Source: Hofstenia miamia
Lineage: Eukaryota; Xenacoelomorpha; Acoela
Length of the DNA: 64,000 nucleotides
Direction of reading: 5' to 3'
Assembly: GCA_004352715.1 (NCBI GenBank)
Contig: SCFE01000095.1
Span: forward strand, 416,618-480,617
Position 1 is the first letter of the stretch. Each line of letters begins with the position of its first letter. Position numbers and translations under genes: made by a program. The notes under the pieces were generated by a model, which was given only the letters and a program-made list of their open reading frames with translations, was not told the DNA's origin and did no database searches. Of the stretch, positions 24,521-37,259 are shown piece after piece.

Positions 24521-25735
24521 TTATTAGCATGGTTTACGTTCATACATTTAGACTGATATTGTCCACTTTGTTTTTGCTACTAATCTTGCATGAACCCCGG
24601 CAGATAAACTTCATATTTCACTAAGCCAGGTGCTTTGTATCTCACTAAGATACATACCAGACATGTGCCTTTCTAAATGAATAATCATGCAGGATGGCGC
24701 AACTATTACACCACAGGATGGGGCAGGACATATTGTGCCTTGTTTTTGAGGAGGGTCAACATCAGTTAGGGTTAAACCTACAAAATCCTGCGTAATTCCT
24801 TATTCTTGGAAATTATTAGCAATGCAGATTTCTTTTACTTCTTTGATTTCCTTCGTTTCATATTTATTAAATTACTTAGCACGTTCTTTGGTTCTTTCTG
24901 AGACATATACGTTGTATGATTCCTTGTATGATATAATTTGCTTAACGTAAAGATTCACGCCGTTAGGTTTCCCACCTATTCATATTTTTATATATATTTT
25001 GATTTGCGGCATTGTGTTAAGATAATAGGGCCTAATGTGCGACACAACAAATATGAATAGTGCGAAGAAAAAAAACGTTGTTGGTTGGTAGCAGCAATTT
25101 TTGAGAACAAGAACCTAGCAACACCTCAATATGTAGATGCAAACACCCAATTTTGGACAGGGTTTTGAGACGGATAATAAATGAGTGTTTAGGTTGTAGT
25201 GAAACGTCATCTCCAAACATATCCTACACATTCATGAAAAATTGTTAAAAGCTTACCTCAAATTTTGATCAAACTAGAAAAACCGAATTGAAAAAGCTTA
25301 AGACAATTACATCGAGGGATGAGATGCTATTTCTCTATAAACTTAGGTACACATTCCGGTTTTATTTGGCAAATGGTGAGTTTGCTAATTGTTTTCAAGA
25401 AACTACCTGCCTTGAGCCATTCAATTCACGTGCTATCTTTGCAATTTTAGCTTTTATTTTAATATTATAAAACCGTGATGGTTTGCTACCAGTGTGCAAA
25501 TTCATTACTGATGAATGGTTTGATATGTTGTTCTCGAGTAAAATCTTTGACGCACTGGCATGAACAAAAATTAATTCAACTTTTTCAATTATAAGATTTT
25601 CGTAATTTTAATCAAGTTTACGCAGGATGGTTTTGCACTAGATCTCAAAAATATATAATGCTTTAATATTTTTTCATAAAACCTCTTCACATTATGCTAG
25701 GTAAACAGAATATTGTGAAAAATTCATAACCTATA

Positions 25736-25738
<3 letters not shown>
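24521..25738. other. No gene seen
   Basis: No ORF with family resemblance. The 62-codon minus ORF near 25032-25220 is not recognisable. Confidence 0.45.
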
Positions 25739-25739
<1 letters not shown>

Positions 25740-25766
<27 letters not shown>

Positions 25767-25767
25767 C
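25740..25767. repeat. (TA)n microsatellite
   Basis: Perfect TA repeat. Confidence 0.95.
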
Positions 25768-25971
25768 GGAAATAATGTTTTAAGCAGCTACATATGAAGA
25801 TATAAAGTACAAGATTTTGACAATGAAATTTTTCATTCGTTTGAAACATGCTTTCAGAAATAATGGGCATCGATTTCTGCATGTGTTGATATTGTTTATT
25901 ATTGTTTTGATCAAAATTAACCATAGGGATGCTGCAATTTTATTTTGACAACCACTTTTGATAGGGAAATA

Positions 25972-26895
25972 ATGTTTCGGGCACAATAATTTATCCATTC
26001 ATAAACATCTGTTGCACTTTGAAATGTGATTCTATTATATACTCTTAAAATTCATTTGTTTCTAGTTGTTTCTCATCTAATTCTTGCATTTATAATGCCA
26101 AAACACAAAACGGAAGCAATCAGAGCCCTAATAGTAAAAATGCACCCCGAAGACAAATCTAGTCATGATATATCAGCCTTAGTGGGTCTTCCAAAGAGTA
26201 AAGTGAGTGACATCATAAAACGCTATAAAGATGAAAAAACGATAACTCCAAAAAAGAGTAGCGGACGTCCTCCCAAAACGAACCCAAAGAGTAACAGGAG
26301 GCTGATAAAGCTGGCCAAGTCTAACCCATTTCTCACTGCTGCTCAATTGCACTTGGAATGGACAGATGGAAACTGTGTAACAGGTAGAACTGTTCGTAAT
26401 AGCCTCAAAAGAGCAGGATAGCGAAGACATATTGCATCGAAGAAGCCATATTTATGAAAGATTCAGAGATTTAATCGACTTATTTGGTGTAGATTGCGTT
26501 GATGTAACACGTTTGAAGAATGGTCAACAATTGTTTTTTCGGATGTATACTGAATTAAGCTTAGGCCTAAGTTAAGACTTAATTTGAGACGCCCAAAAGA
26601 TACAAAGAATCGTGTGAAACCTTGATATACACTCAAAATTTCTAAGTATAGTGGTCAATCAATAATGATATGGGCAGCTATTTGGTTAAGTGGTCAGAGG
26701 ATTATTACTAATGTGGATGGAACATTAAAAAGTCGACAATATTGCATGATTTTGCAAAACAACTTGTCGCCTTTGCTTTATGTGGATGACATTTACCAGC
26801 CAGATGGGGCCCCATGCCATACCAGTCGCCAAACAATGCTCTTTATGGAAGAATCACTTTGGTGGACTCACGGCCAGCAACAATCTCCTGATTTT
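25972..26895 (+). pseudogene. Tc1-like transposon: left TIR and N-terminal/central transposase
   Basis: The left TIR ATGTTTCGGGCAC (25972-25984) matches in inverse the one at 1209-1221. The transposase starts at ATG 26095 with an N-terminal helix-turn-helix region (HDISALVGLPKSKVSDIIKR) and a linker with the AT-hook-like KKSSGRPPKT. It continues to the second HTH, ending at a stop at 26419. Downstream, in broken frames, are FSDVY (first catalytic Asp), SGQSIMIWAAIW, VDGTLKSRQY, YQPDGAPCHTSRQ (second catalytic Asp) and QQSPDF at about 26895. Stops and frameshifts make it inactive. It breaks exactly where Tc1 proteins continue SPDLNPIE, and an antisense LINE 3' end begins there. The missing 67 residues are the kind found at 906-1106. 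Confidence 0.85.
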
Positions 26896-27469
26896 TTTTT
26901 CAAGCAAATTTTATTGCTATAATAAACAAACAAAACAAATACTACAAACTACTATACATGTATATTTACAAAATTAAAAATATGCACACTTACTTAAAGG
27001 GCGTAAATTTCAAATGTTAAATGAAATCTGTCCATGCGCTTAGTTTGTTTGATATTCCTAAAAGTGATTGTTTGGATAATAAAATTTTTTTAATTTTTCT
27101 TCTAAAATGTTTATAATTTTGTTCCTGTTTTATTTCGAGATTTAAGTCATTCCATAATCTAGAAGCTTTAAATGAAAATGAATCTGGACGATTAATACTA
27201 CTATGCAAATTGTTGTTTCTATCATTGGTTTTGATATAATTGCTTAAAAAGTGCGTAGATTTTGAATTGTGTACATACTTGTGTATCATACAAAGAGTTT
27301 GATATTCGATAAAGTACAATGGTGAAAGAACATTGCCACCTTTTATAAACGTGCTCACTGATTTATGCTTATCAATATAATTCAGAGTTCTTATTGCCCA
27401 ATTGAATATTTTTGCTAGTGATGATCGATTATTTGATGTGATATTTTGGAATAAAAAACAACAATAGTT
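26896..27469 (-). CDS. LINE (CR1/L2-like) ORF2 C-terminus and 3' end, antisense in Tc1
   Basis: On the minus strand an uninterrupted frame enters from the gap at 27469 with NYCCFLFQNITSNNRSSLAK, then IFNWAIRTLNY and SFSFKASRLWNDLNLEIKQE, and ends at a stop (27017). This is the C-terminal domain of LINE ORF2. It aligns with IFNWCIKTLNF-like and KLWNNLDYETRIEKNY in the copy at 38005-39844. The 3' UTR carries GCAATAAAATTTGCTTG and ends in A8 (read as T8 at about 26896). The RT domain is hidden in the gap. A matching RT domain with the same orientation and the same Tc1 neighbour is found at 1-905. Confidence 0.8.
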
Positions 27470-28469
27470 NNNNNNNNNNNNNNNNNNNNNNNNNNNNNNN
27501 NNNNNNNNNNNNNNNNNNNNNNNNNNNNNNNNNNNNNNNNNNNNNNNNNNNNNNNNNNNNNNNNNNNNNNNNNNNNNNNNNNNNNNNNNNNNNNNNNNNN
27601 NNNNNNNNNNNNNNNNNNNNNNNNNNNNNNNNNNNNNNNNNNNNNNNNNNNNNNNNNNNNNNNNNNNNNNNNNNNNNNNNNNNNNNNNNNNNNNNNNNNN
27701 NNNNNNNNNNNNNNNNNNNNNNNNNNNNNNNNNNNNNNNNNNNNNNNNNNNNNNNNNNNNNNNNNNNNNNNNNNNNNNNNNNNNNNNNNNNNNNNNNNNN
27801 NNNNNNNNNNNNNNNNNNNNNNNNNNNNNNNNNNNNNNNNNNNNNNNNNNNNNNNNNNNNNNNNNNNNNNNNNNNNNNNNNNNNNNNNNNNNNNNNNNNN
27901 NNNNNNNNNNNNNNNNNNNNNNNNNNNNNNNNNNNNNNNNNNNNNNNNNNNNNNNNNNNNNNNNNNNNNNNNNNNNNNNNNNNNNNNNNNNNNNNNNNNN
28001 NNNNNNNNNNNNNNNNNNNNNNNNNNNNNNNNNNNNNNNNNNNNNNNNNNNNNNNNNNNNNNNNNNNNNNNNNNNNNNNNNNNNNNNNNNNNNNNNNNNN
28101 NNNNNNNNNNNNNNNNNNNNNNNNNNNNNNNNNNNNNNNNNNNNNNNNNNNNNNNNNNNNNNNNNNNNNNNNNNNNNNNNNNNNNNNNNNNNNNNNNNNN
28201 NNNNNNNNNNNNNNNNNNNNNNNNNNNNNNNNNNNNNNNNNNNNNNNNNNNNNNNNNNNNNNNNNNNNNNNNNNNNNNNNNNNNNNNNNNNNNNNNNNNN
28301 NNNNNNNNNNNNNNNNNNNNNNNNNNNNNNNNNNNNNNNNNNNNNNNNNNNNNNNNNNNNNNNNNNNNNNNNNNNNNNNNNNNNNNNNNNNNNNNNNNNN
28401 NNNNNNNNNNNNNNNNNNNNNNNNNNNNNNNNNNNNNNNNNNNNNNNNNNNNNNNNNNNNNNNNNNNNN
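27470..28469. other. Assembly gap, exactly 1000 N
   Basis: The round length indicates a gap of unknown size. It separates an open LINE frame from the right arm of the inverted duplication. Confidence 0.98.
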
Positions 28470-30997
28470 GGCCTACTTTAATCACGGCCTGGCGATTTGA
28501 GGTACAAAAAACGAAAATAGCAATAAATACTTTTGCAACAAAGGAATGGGTGTAAAATTTTCTCCAAATGTGCAACACAAAGAATACCGAAAATTCCCAA
28601 AAAATTGTGGAATTACAGCCATTGTATTTGTTTGGCAACAAAAAAAGGTTCATCAAACAATTAAAGGTTTTCACAAACAAAGAAGTAAATCAAATTTCTA
28701 TAAATATTTCATCTCAAAGTAGGAAGGTTAGATCTACATTTCTGCTTGTGTAGATCTATATTCGCTGGTTTTATGACGTCAAATCATAAATTTTCATATG
28801 CAGAAACATGATTGTTTATTGATAATGGCCCCATTATATTTGAAGGTGTTTTTTGCAATTTTCAAGGAATCAAAGTGCTCCAAAAAGTGAATAGATGTGT
28901 ACAATATCTAATTCTTTGATTTGGTTACTTAAATGATTTGTTGCATCAAATCTTGGGGCGTGAGGAAGTCTATTTGCGGCCTCATTTTTGTTAATTTTAC
29001 TGCAAATCGCCAGGCCGTGATTACAGTAGGCCTTGGTTCTACTCTCTTTCAAATATAACAAAGGACATAAGTTTTCTAAATTATTTGTAAAAATTGCAAA
29101 ATACGGAAAAATTATTGAATAAACGTACAAAAATCTAAAATAACAATGTATAAAAACTAAAAATAACCAATAATTATTCCATCAAATATAATATATAGAG
29201 AAAAATTAGAAATTACTGACAAGCTTCTTTCACTTGAGTAAGAAAGTAAGATTTAAGTTATCATTCATCACTTAAATAGTAGAATATCTTAACCTTTCTA
29301 AGAAATAAAACAATTCAAATTTACTACACATTAGATTTCATTATATGATAAGCATTCAATTTAGGAAGTGGAACTTGCAATAGATTTGCATTATATTCAA
29401 ACTTGGGGGGGGCATGTGTAGATATGATCAGCAACACATATACACAAGATAATAAAAATTTAATCCGCAGTGGGAATAATTGACACAGATAAACTTTCAT
29501 TACCAAATTCTCGAGCTTCCCAAAATAATTTATCTGCAAGTTCAAATCTTCATTATAAATTTTGTGATAACATTTTTTGCTATGGTTTATGTAAAAGATT
29601 TAAATTTTTTATTAGTGCAATTACCTCTTTTGAAATTATATGGACTAAAATTAATTTTCAAAGTATTGAAATATCCAAGAAACGCATTAGTAAACTGCCG
29701 TCAAGATGTCAAAAATCCAATTTAGGCAAGCCATTTATAGTAAAAATTTGGACATTAATTTTGTTATAAATCATTCTGTAATAACAGGATCTGTTATGTT
29801 ATGGGCAGAAATATATATTAAATTATCATAAAATATGTGAGAACTGAAATGTACGTTTGAAAAGACCTGAAAATTCAAATTAACTAAAAATGCCTCTAAC
29901 AAAAAATTCATCAATAGCAAAAAGTTCTTTCTGGTTTTCTAAGCGGCCTTAGATTGTTTATGTAATCAAGCAAAAGTTGATTTAATCCCTACTCAGGGGA
30001 CGCACTTACAATAAATATTTTAGCTATGATTTCAAAATACTTGATATTTTAACCATTCTGTTATAGAAATAAGGAGTTAAGCTATCAAAAAATCCGAAAA
30101 TGCTAACTTTAGGAGTTTTCTATTTGTATAAAAGCCTGAATATTAATTGTTTATGACTCGGTTCAGCCTCTTTAAAATAACTCCAATTCATTTCATTCAT
30201 ATGACGCATGCCACAAAAATGTGTAATGAAAAAGTACATCCTGAAATTGAATATACTTAGATTTTAGCTAATATATACATTTATAAACTTAAAAAAAATT
30301 TTAATCTTAAACAACCTGGGGTCCGTTTTAAAAAACAAACCGTTTTTCCACATTTACAAGGAATTTTTTCCAAGCCTATTAACAAATTTGAAAATATTGG
30401 GGCATGGGATGTCAATTTCTATTAACATGTATTGGTATGGCTGAGGTTGTTGAATATATTAACCAATATTCTTTGAAAATTTTAAATTTTTGAAAAAGAC
30501 TTTAACTTTAATGTTCATGTTTTCATAAGGTTTTGAGCCCATGGAATCAAAAAAGAACTTTATCTGTTTCTTGATATCTGCAAAGATATTCCAAATCCGC
30601 AAAGTCAGAGGTCACGAGGAGACTCTCTTTTATCACGTGGTGATTTCAGATTGAGCAAAGCTTGAATAGATTTTTGAGCTGTAAGCATTTAAAATTTTTT
30701 CTGTGGGATCATGAAAATTGTTCAAATACCCCTTGTTTGTTTAGGGTTAAGACTTCTGACATGAATTTTATGAATTTTAGTTTAGGAAAATTAAGTCTGA
30801 ATAAAATTGGCTACTGAGCCAAAAAAAGTTGAAGGCAAGGCTGACGGCTGCTCGTTAATACTACAGCCATATTTTAGGAAATGCTGAATTAGCAGCTGCT
30901 CTACTCCTTGTAAAAATTTAATAGATAATTTGACGTTTGGAAACTACTTTCATACTAATCATAAGATCCAAGGGAAAACTGAGTTTCAAATGGAGTT

Positions 30998-31003
30998 NNN
31001 NNN
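30998..31003. other. 6-N gap flanked by a duplicated 188-base segment
   Basis: The duplicate is absent from the other arm, so it is most likely an unresolved overlap. Confidence 0.85.
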
Positions 31004-33521
31004 GCTACTGAGCCAAAAAAAGTTGAAGGCAAGGCTGACGGCTGCTCGTTAATACTACAGCCATATTTTAGGAAATGCTGAATTAGCAGCTGCTCTACTC
31101 CTTGTAAAAAGTTTAATAGATAATTTGACGTTTGGAAACTACTTTCATACTAATCATAAGATCCAAGGGAAAACTGAGTTTCAAATGGAGTTTTTCATCT
31201 CAGGAGTAGAAGAGAATATATATATATATATATATATATATAGAAAACTCTCTTTTTGAAGTTCATAAATTTCATTGAAAAAATATACATAACAATCAAA
31301 GTTAACCAGAGCATAACTACCATTGCGCATGAATGTTTGAAAACCATTAAAACTACCAAATATGTCGAATATTTCGGGAAAAGTGCATTATTTACTGCAA
31401 ATTACTATTATGGACCTTCGTGCATTGAAATATTATTTTTAACTAAAAAATAGGCTTTTTGTATATAAAGTCATATCCTCTGAGTAGGACAGTTTATTAT
31501 TGGGCTGTCCATCAGAAAAACAGAACATCGCAATAACCCTAATGCCAATTCATACAATATATCGTGTTTTAATAATTAAGTAGCATATTTTTATGCAAAA
31601 TTGACTTATAGATAGACTGCACTTGTCATGGACTAAAAAATGGTAATGCTAAAGTACACAGCTTTATCGATACAATAAGACAACTTTCTCCAAGCATTTT
31701 AAAAAATTTAGAATGTTTAGGTGATTCCCTCATCTATTGGTGAAGATTGTGTCAATGCGAATGTAGAGTTTAATACAACTTTACAGTGGTGTTAAAAATT
31801 TCTATTCTCTAAATTTTTCGATTGAATGCCCTAGATTCCTGTTCTTAAGTGGCAAATGCTTTCCATAATTCCATAGCAGTAGAGAAGGATTCAAATTCCA
31901 ATTATCACCCAGTAACTATTTATGGATATTATATTTTTGTGTCCATTATTATAAAATAGACAAGGGAAGTATATTTAAATAAATATATACCAATTGTTCA
32001 ATCAAAGGATTCATAATAAATATATATTAAATAGAAAGTGGTGAAACGAGTGCTCGAATTTATAAATATATCACCATGCCTGCGTCTAGTAGTCTAGCCA
32101 ATTAGGCCTTGTATGTTTGCACTGGGAATTAAACAACTATTTATTTGTTTTTTATTGATTGCTCATTGATTCGAATTTAATATTTCTAATGGATTTATAA
32201 AAGCTGTCTTCAGCCAAGAAAATGCAGCACACCTTTTTGATTAAACATTATTCTATAAAACAAATATGTGAAAATATAACTGTATGACATTCAAAAGCAA
32301 TTGTTTCCGCTTCAGACAGATAATTTTATTTTAATAACAATAAAACATTTACTTAACAATATTCGTTAAGTGTTTCTAAAAATACCAACTTTATATTTTA
32401 AATATGTTCTTCCAGACTACAGTTAAAAGAAGAATCCTTCGCTTTGTTTTTATTACGCAGAATTTTTGAAAATAAATTTCTTTGAAATAATCGTCTGAAA
32501 GTTAAAGAGAATTAATTTTCTAAGAATATTTTAAATTAATATGTTGTCTTATATGTTCTAGCAACATGTTAACGCAAACAATTTTCTTTGATTTACAAAT
32601 CTACAACTATAAGTATGTTAATATTAGTAAATATTACTAAATTGCAAAATAGCTCTATTTATTTTCTTAATGTTTCCAATTTTTTGAATCATTAATGCAA
32701 AACTTCACAATTCTGATTAGATTTTCAATATCAAAATATTACACTAAAATTCACAGGCTCATAAGTGATCTATAACCATGCATCAACAACAAAACCGTCA
32801 ACAACATTTAATTTTGATTGATCATTGATTTTTAGATATTTTTCACTTTGATAGGGCTGAGTATCTTTGACGCCTGTAGTAAAACTAGTGAAAAAAAATT
32901 TACAAAGCTCTTTTCTCATGATCGAGAACTTGAAAATTTTTCACGTTGACAGCTTTTGTTGTTGCATTGTTAAGAAGCAAATAGAATATGACGTCATGCC
33001 ATACAAAGTAACTTCATAGTCATGTATTTTAGGAAAAATTGAAAAAAATATTGTTTAAAATTATGCTTGGTGTCTATGAATGTATCCTAAGGTATTCACT
33101 AAAAATAGTTATATTACCGGGTAACAAAATTACCATAAATATACTCGAGATCAGATCAACACATTTTGAGAAAATGCGTAATCTTAGTGTTGAAATATGT
33201 CGGTGAATAATTTCACCCTTCCAAGATAAATTATAAGCGATAATTATCGTTATCTGATAATGGAAGATCTCAATGTGTTCAATATACTTCTATCAAATCA
33301 TATAATTGAATGTTACCCTAGTTTCTTTGTTGAACCCTTTGTGCAGCCACTTACGATGCCATTGTTAACTTAGAAAATAACTTATTAATAAACTTTAGAA
33401 CAAAGAAATAAAGAAAAGTTGAATAATTATATTTGAAGTGAACTCTTGAATATCAAGAATATTATATAAAAACATCAATATTTATCCGCTAGATGGAATT
33501 GCATTAATATTTTATAAGGCA

Positions 33522-33891
33522 CTAGCTGTTTGACCCGTGCTTTTCTCGGGAAATGCATTCAAAAAAGCAGAAATTCTAAAATTTTAAAATTCTATGCCGT
33601 AGGATTTGATTAAATATATTAATAATCTTGGAAATTCTCTCTAAAACAGCTGTAAAACTGAGAAATCTGTTAAACAATAAGAGGAACTATGAAATACCAC
33701 TTATAGAAAGAAATGAAGTATGGGAACATGTAAGTCAATAATTAGTTCACTATTTAATTCATTGATTAAATGTGCCTAAAACCTTCAGAAAGTCATGGGG
33801 CTTACAAAAATATATGATGTTGGTACCTAGGTCTAAAATTTTCTGAGTTATAAGAGGACAAACACACCCATTTTGCTCTTTATATAATAGA
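33522..33891 (-). mobile_element. Helitron copy in the right arm
   Basis: Reverse complement of the 370-base Helitron at 12352-12721, with the same TC start and CTAG end. Confidence 0.6.
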
Positions 33892-34666
33892 TTTGATAAA
33901 CACTTTAATTTAACAAAAATTAAGAACATTATAACAAATATGAATTTAGCTCATCAATTAATGCCTTAAATATATCTATTAGTTTTGTCTAAAAATGCTG
34001 TAGTATTTCATATTATACATTTTGCAAAAAATAGCATTAGCTATTAAAATATTTTTCTAACTTCAAATACATCTTCGTGTTAATGAAAAATTAAAGATTT
34101 TGCTGCAATAGAATACACCCAGCTCTATATATTTGCTTCTTCTTATGGCAATGTTTTACATGTCTAAGTGTTTCTAACCGTTGATGAGATTTTTTAAGAT
34201 CAATTATAAAAAGCATGACATTTTGTATAAAAAACTCACTTCCCATCCGATTTTGAGAACCTTGTGTCTGAATCCATTTTTCTCTATATTTCGTATTGAA
34301 AGAATAGTGTTTCTGATCATGAATATGATTGAAAAGAGAATTTTGAAAGTGTTTGGAAGCCCCGCTTTTTTTACAACTACGCTTTTTAGACCACAAAAAT
34401 AGTTGCAACATTTGAAATTTGATATTTTTCCGACATTGCTGCAATTACACACGATATTTCTTCGAAAAATTATCTTTAAATATTGTACTAGGTATAACGT
34501 TTCCATGAAGAAAAGAACTGTTAACTTACAAAAGCAAAGTAGTTAAAAGTAACTTAAAACTAATATAATATGGTTTGCGATGATTTTCAATAGATGTAAT
34601 GTCAGAGAAAAATTGCATTAGGTTTTTTAGTAGTTAAAATACAATGATAATTATAATTTATGCAAA

Positions 34667-35317
34667 NNNNNNNNNNNNNNNNNNNNNNNNNNNNNNNNNN
34701 NNNNNNNNNNNNNNNNNNNNNNNNNNNNNNNNNNNNNNNNNNNNNNNNNNNNNNNNNNNNNNNNNNNNNNNNNNNNNNNNNNNNNNNNNNNNNNNNNNNN
34801 NNNNNNNNNNNNNNNNNNNNNNNNNNNNNNNNNNNNNNNNNNNNNNNNNNNNNNNNNNNNNNNNNNNNNNNNNNNNNNNNNNNNNNNNNNNNNNNNNNNN
34901 NNNNNNNNNNNNNNNNNNNNNNNNNNNNNNNNNNNNNNNNNNNNNNNNNNNNNNNNNNNNNNNNNNNNNNNNNNNNNNNNNNNNNNNNNNNNNNNNNNNN
35001 NNNNNNNNNNNNNNNNNNNNNNNNNNNNNNNNNNNNNNNNNNNNNNNNNNNNNNNNNNNNNNNNNNNNNNNNNNNNNNNNNNNNNNNNNNNNNNNNNNNN
35101 NNNNNNNNNNNNNNNNNNNNNNNNNNNNNNNNNNNNNNNNNNNNNNNNNNNNNNNNNNNNNNNNNNNNNNNNNNNNNNNNNNNNNNNNNNNNNNNNNNNN
35201 NNNNNNNNNNNNNNNNNNNNNNNNNNNNNNNNNNNNNNNNNNNNNNNNNNNNNNNNNNNNNNNNNNNNNNNNNNNNNNNNNNNNNNNNNNNNNNNNNNNN
35301 NNNNNNNNNNNNNNNNN
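34667..35317. other. Assembly gap (651 N)
   Basis: It lies between the right arm and the direct repeat at 35318. Confidence 0.98.
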
Positions 35318-36645
35318 CGCATGCAATTTGGCGTACAGCATGAACCAATAGTTATAAAATTGTAGGATATTTAGTGGACTTTATATAAAAACCTGAAAAA
35401 GTGTGGTTTTAAATATAGAGGCAGTTTTTATAACCCACGTTTTCTAAAATCAAAAAAAATTCACAACCTTACTGATCAAGTTGCTGTATTTGTTATATTT
35501 GTAGATTTCTCATTCGCTTCTAATATCGTGTTAGATGACAAGCTTTTGTTTGTTATAAATAAATACAGTGTTGTGCAAGATAAAAGGTTATTAAATTGCC
35601 TTCAATCGTATATTTCTGGCTTGTCTAAAAAATTCTTGGTTACAGAATGCAAATCTTCGTCTAAACTGATTTTTCTTGAACAACCTCAAAGAGATTATTC
35701 TCCCTTGCTCTATTAATTATACTGCTAAACGAATTACTAGTTAAGATGTTCAACATATAATGAATTAATTAATTTTGTGATTGACAAAACACTGATTACA
35801 CTGCTACCACCATGCAATCAGTAGTTTGCTCCTAAATATGATCATGTATTACTAAATAGTAGATGGATTTTAAACTGACACATTTTTACGAACAGATTGA
35901 CGAAAGGGGGTCTCACGGCCATCAAGTGGATAAAATATTTTTAACTTTTAAAAAACAAAGCAAATAAGCAAAACCAAGGAAAGTTTATATGGGTTTTCTT
36001 AGATTTCCACGCATGCAATTTGGCGTACAGCATGAACCAATAGTTATAAAATGGTAGGATATTTGGTGGACTTTATATAAAAACCTGAAAAAGTGTGGTT
36101 TTAAAAATAGAGGCAGTTTTTATAACCCACGTTTTCTAAAATCAAAAAAAATTCACAACCTTACTGATCAAGTTGCTGTATTTGTTATATTTGTAGATTT
36201 CTCATTCGCTTCTAATATCGTGTTAGATGACAAGCTTTTGTTTGTTATAAATAAATACAGTGTTGTGCAAGATAAAATGTTATTAAATTGACTTCAATCG
36301 TATATTTCTGGCTTGTCTAAAAAATTCTTGGTTACAGAATGCAAATCTTCGTCTAAACTGATTTTTCTTGAACAACCTCAAAGAGATTTTTCTCCCTTGC
36401 TCTATTAATTATACTGCTAAACGAATTACTAGTTAAGATGTTCAACATATAATGAATTAATTAATTTTGTGATTGACAAAACACTGATTACACTGCTACC
36501 ACCATGCAATCAGTAGTTTGCTCCTAAATATGATCATGTATTACTAAATAGTAGATGGATTTTAAACTGACACATTTTTACGAACAGATTGACGAAAGGG
36601 GGTCTCACGGCCATCAAGTGGATAAAATATTTTTAACTTTTAAAA
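35318..36645 (+). repeat. Direct repeat (636 bases, period 692) with RT-like debris
   Basis: 35318-35953 recurs at 36010-36645 with a few substitutions. Both copies contain a degenerate stretch on the + strand: VIFVDFSFASNIVLDDKLLF, then LQSYISGLSKK, then FLEQPQRDYSPLLY. This follows the spacing of a LINE RT palm (LDLSKAFDxVxHxxLLxKL, SYLxxR, GVPQGSxLGPLLF) but the key residues are gone. The second copy has an extra stop. The first copy starts at the gap edge, so the true number of units is unknown. Confidence 0.6.
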
Positions 36646-37259
36646 CTCATCACTGTGCACTGACTTTACCACCATCTACTGAAGCCAAAAATGGAAACAT
36701 AGAATTTGTGCAATTTTTCAATTTTTTTTGAAATTCAAATTGCGCTTTAATAATAGCATGCGGTGTTTTTTAGGAGATTTTTGCATTATGCACTACAAAT
36801 AGACCAATGACATAAGATTAAATAAATTACAAAATTTTCATCTAATGGTTTGAATGTGTGCTTAGTCTGAAAATTCAATCAATATTGTTAAATATGTTGA
36901 TAAAATTCAAGAAATTCAACCAATTCAAAAATGTAAAGCTCTTCCTAATATCAAAAATTTGAAAATTAAGAAAAATTATGCTAACTTTTGATGTGTTACA
37001 AAAATTTGTGCTTAGATTTTTGGAGAAGGTAAATGGTGTTGAGTTTGAATCCAAAAAAATTTGACCAACTCTCTTTAGTATTGTCAAATGGGGTAAGAAG
37101 GAACAGTGTGGTAAATAGAAATGGTAGACAATAGAGATGAATGCGGTGTGGTAATACCGCGGAATACCACGGTAGCGATTTACACAATTGCAGTGGTTTG
37201 CAGTAGAATTAAAATAACTTGCGGTGGCATAAAAGTTATACAGATGGCCTAGTTACAGT
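36646..37259. other. No gene seen
   Basis: AT-rich. Near 37141-37190 a short GC-rich stretch with GGTAATACCGCGGAATACCA has partial dyad symmetry. Nothing else noted. Confidence 0.4.

Larger units (their letters stand above)
21640..25738. mobile_element. Possible large TIR element bounded by (TA)n (tentative)
   Basis: GTTATGAATTTT (21644-21655) next to the left (TA)n recurs exactly in reverse orientation at 25719-25730 next to the right (TA)n. Inside lies a transposase-like remnant (22195-22835) and nested retrotransposon fragments (23200-23768, 24116-24520). Twelve bases of inverted identity at mirrored positions in AT-rich DNA is suggestive only. Confidence 0.3.
28470..34666 (-). repeat. 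Right arm of the 6-kb inverted duplication
   Basis: Reverse complement of 11578-17582 with scattered differences. Examples are one Leu/Val codon change near 28550, a different C-run length near 29405 and small indels near 32820. It is bounded by gaps at both ends and has an internal 6-N gap at 30998. A 188-base segment (30810-30997) is repeated at 31004-31191 around that gap but occurs once in the left arm. That duplication accounts for the roughly 192-base length difference between the arms. Confidence 0.95.

Noticed and set aside
11578-34666. Idea that the palindrome is the TIR pair of a giant Maverick/Polinton-type element
   Set aside because: No integrase, protein-primed polymerase, ATPase or capsid-like ORF in the spacer, and the right arm is isolated by gaps.
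34602-35351. Long ORFs across N runs (also 27415-28680, 40099-40693, 53308-53613)
   Set aside because: They are made of unknown bases in gaps and have no real coding content beyond a few flanking codons.
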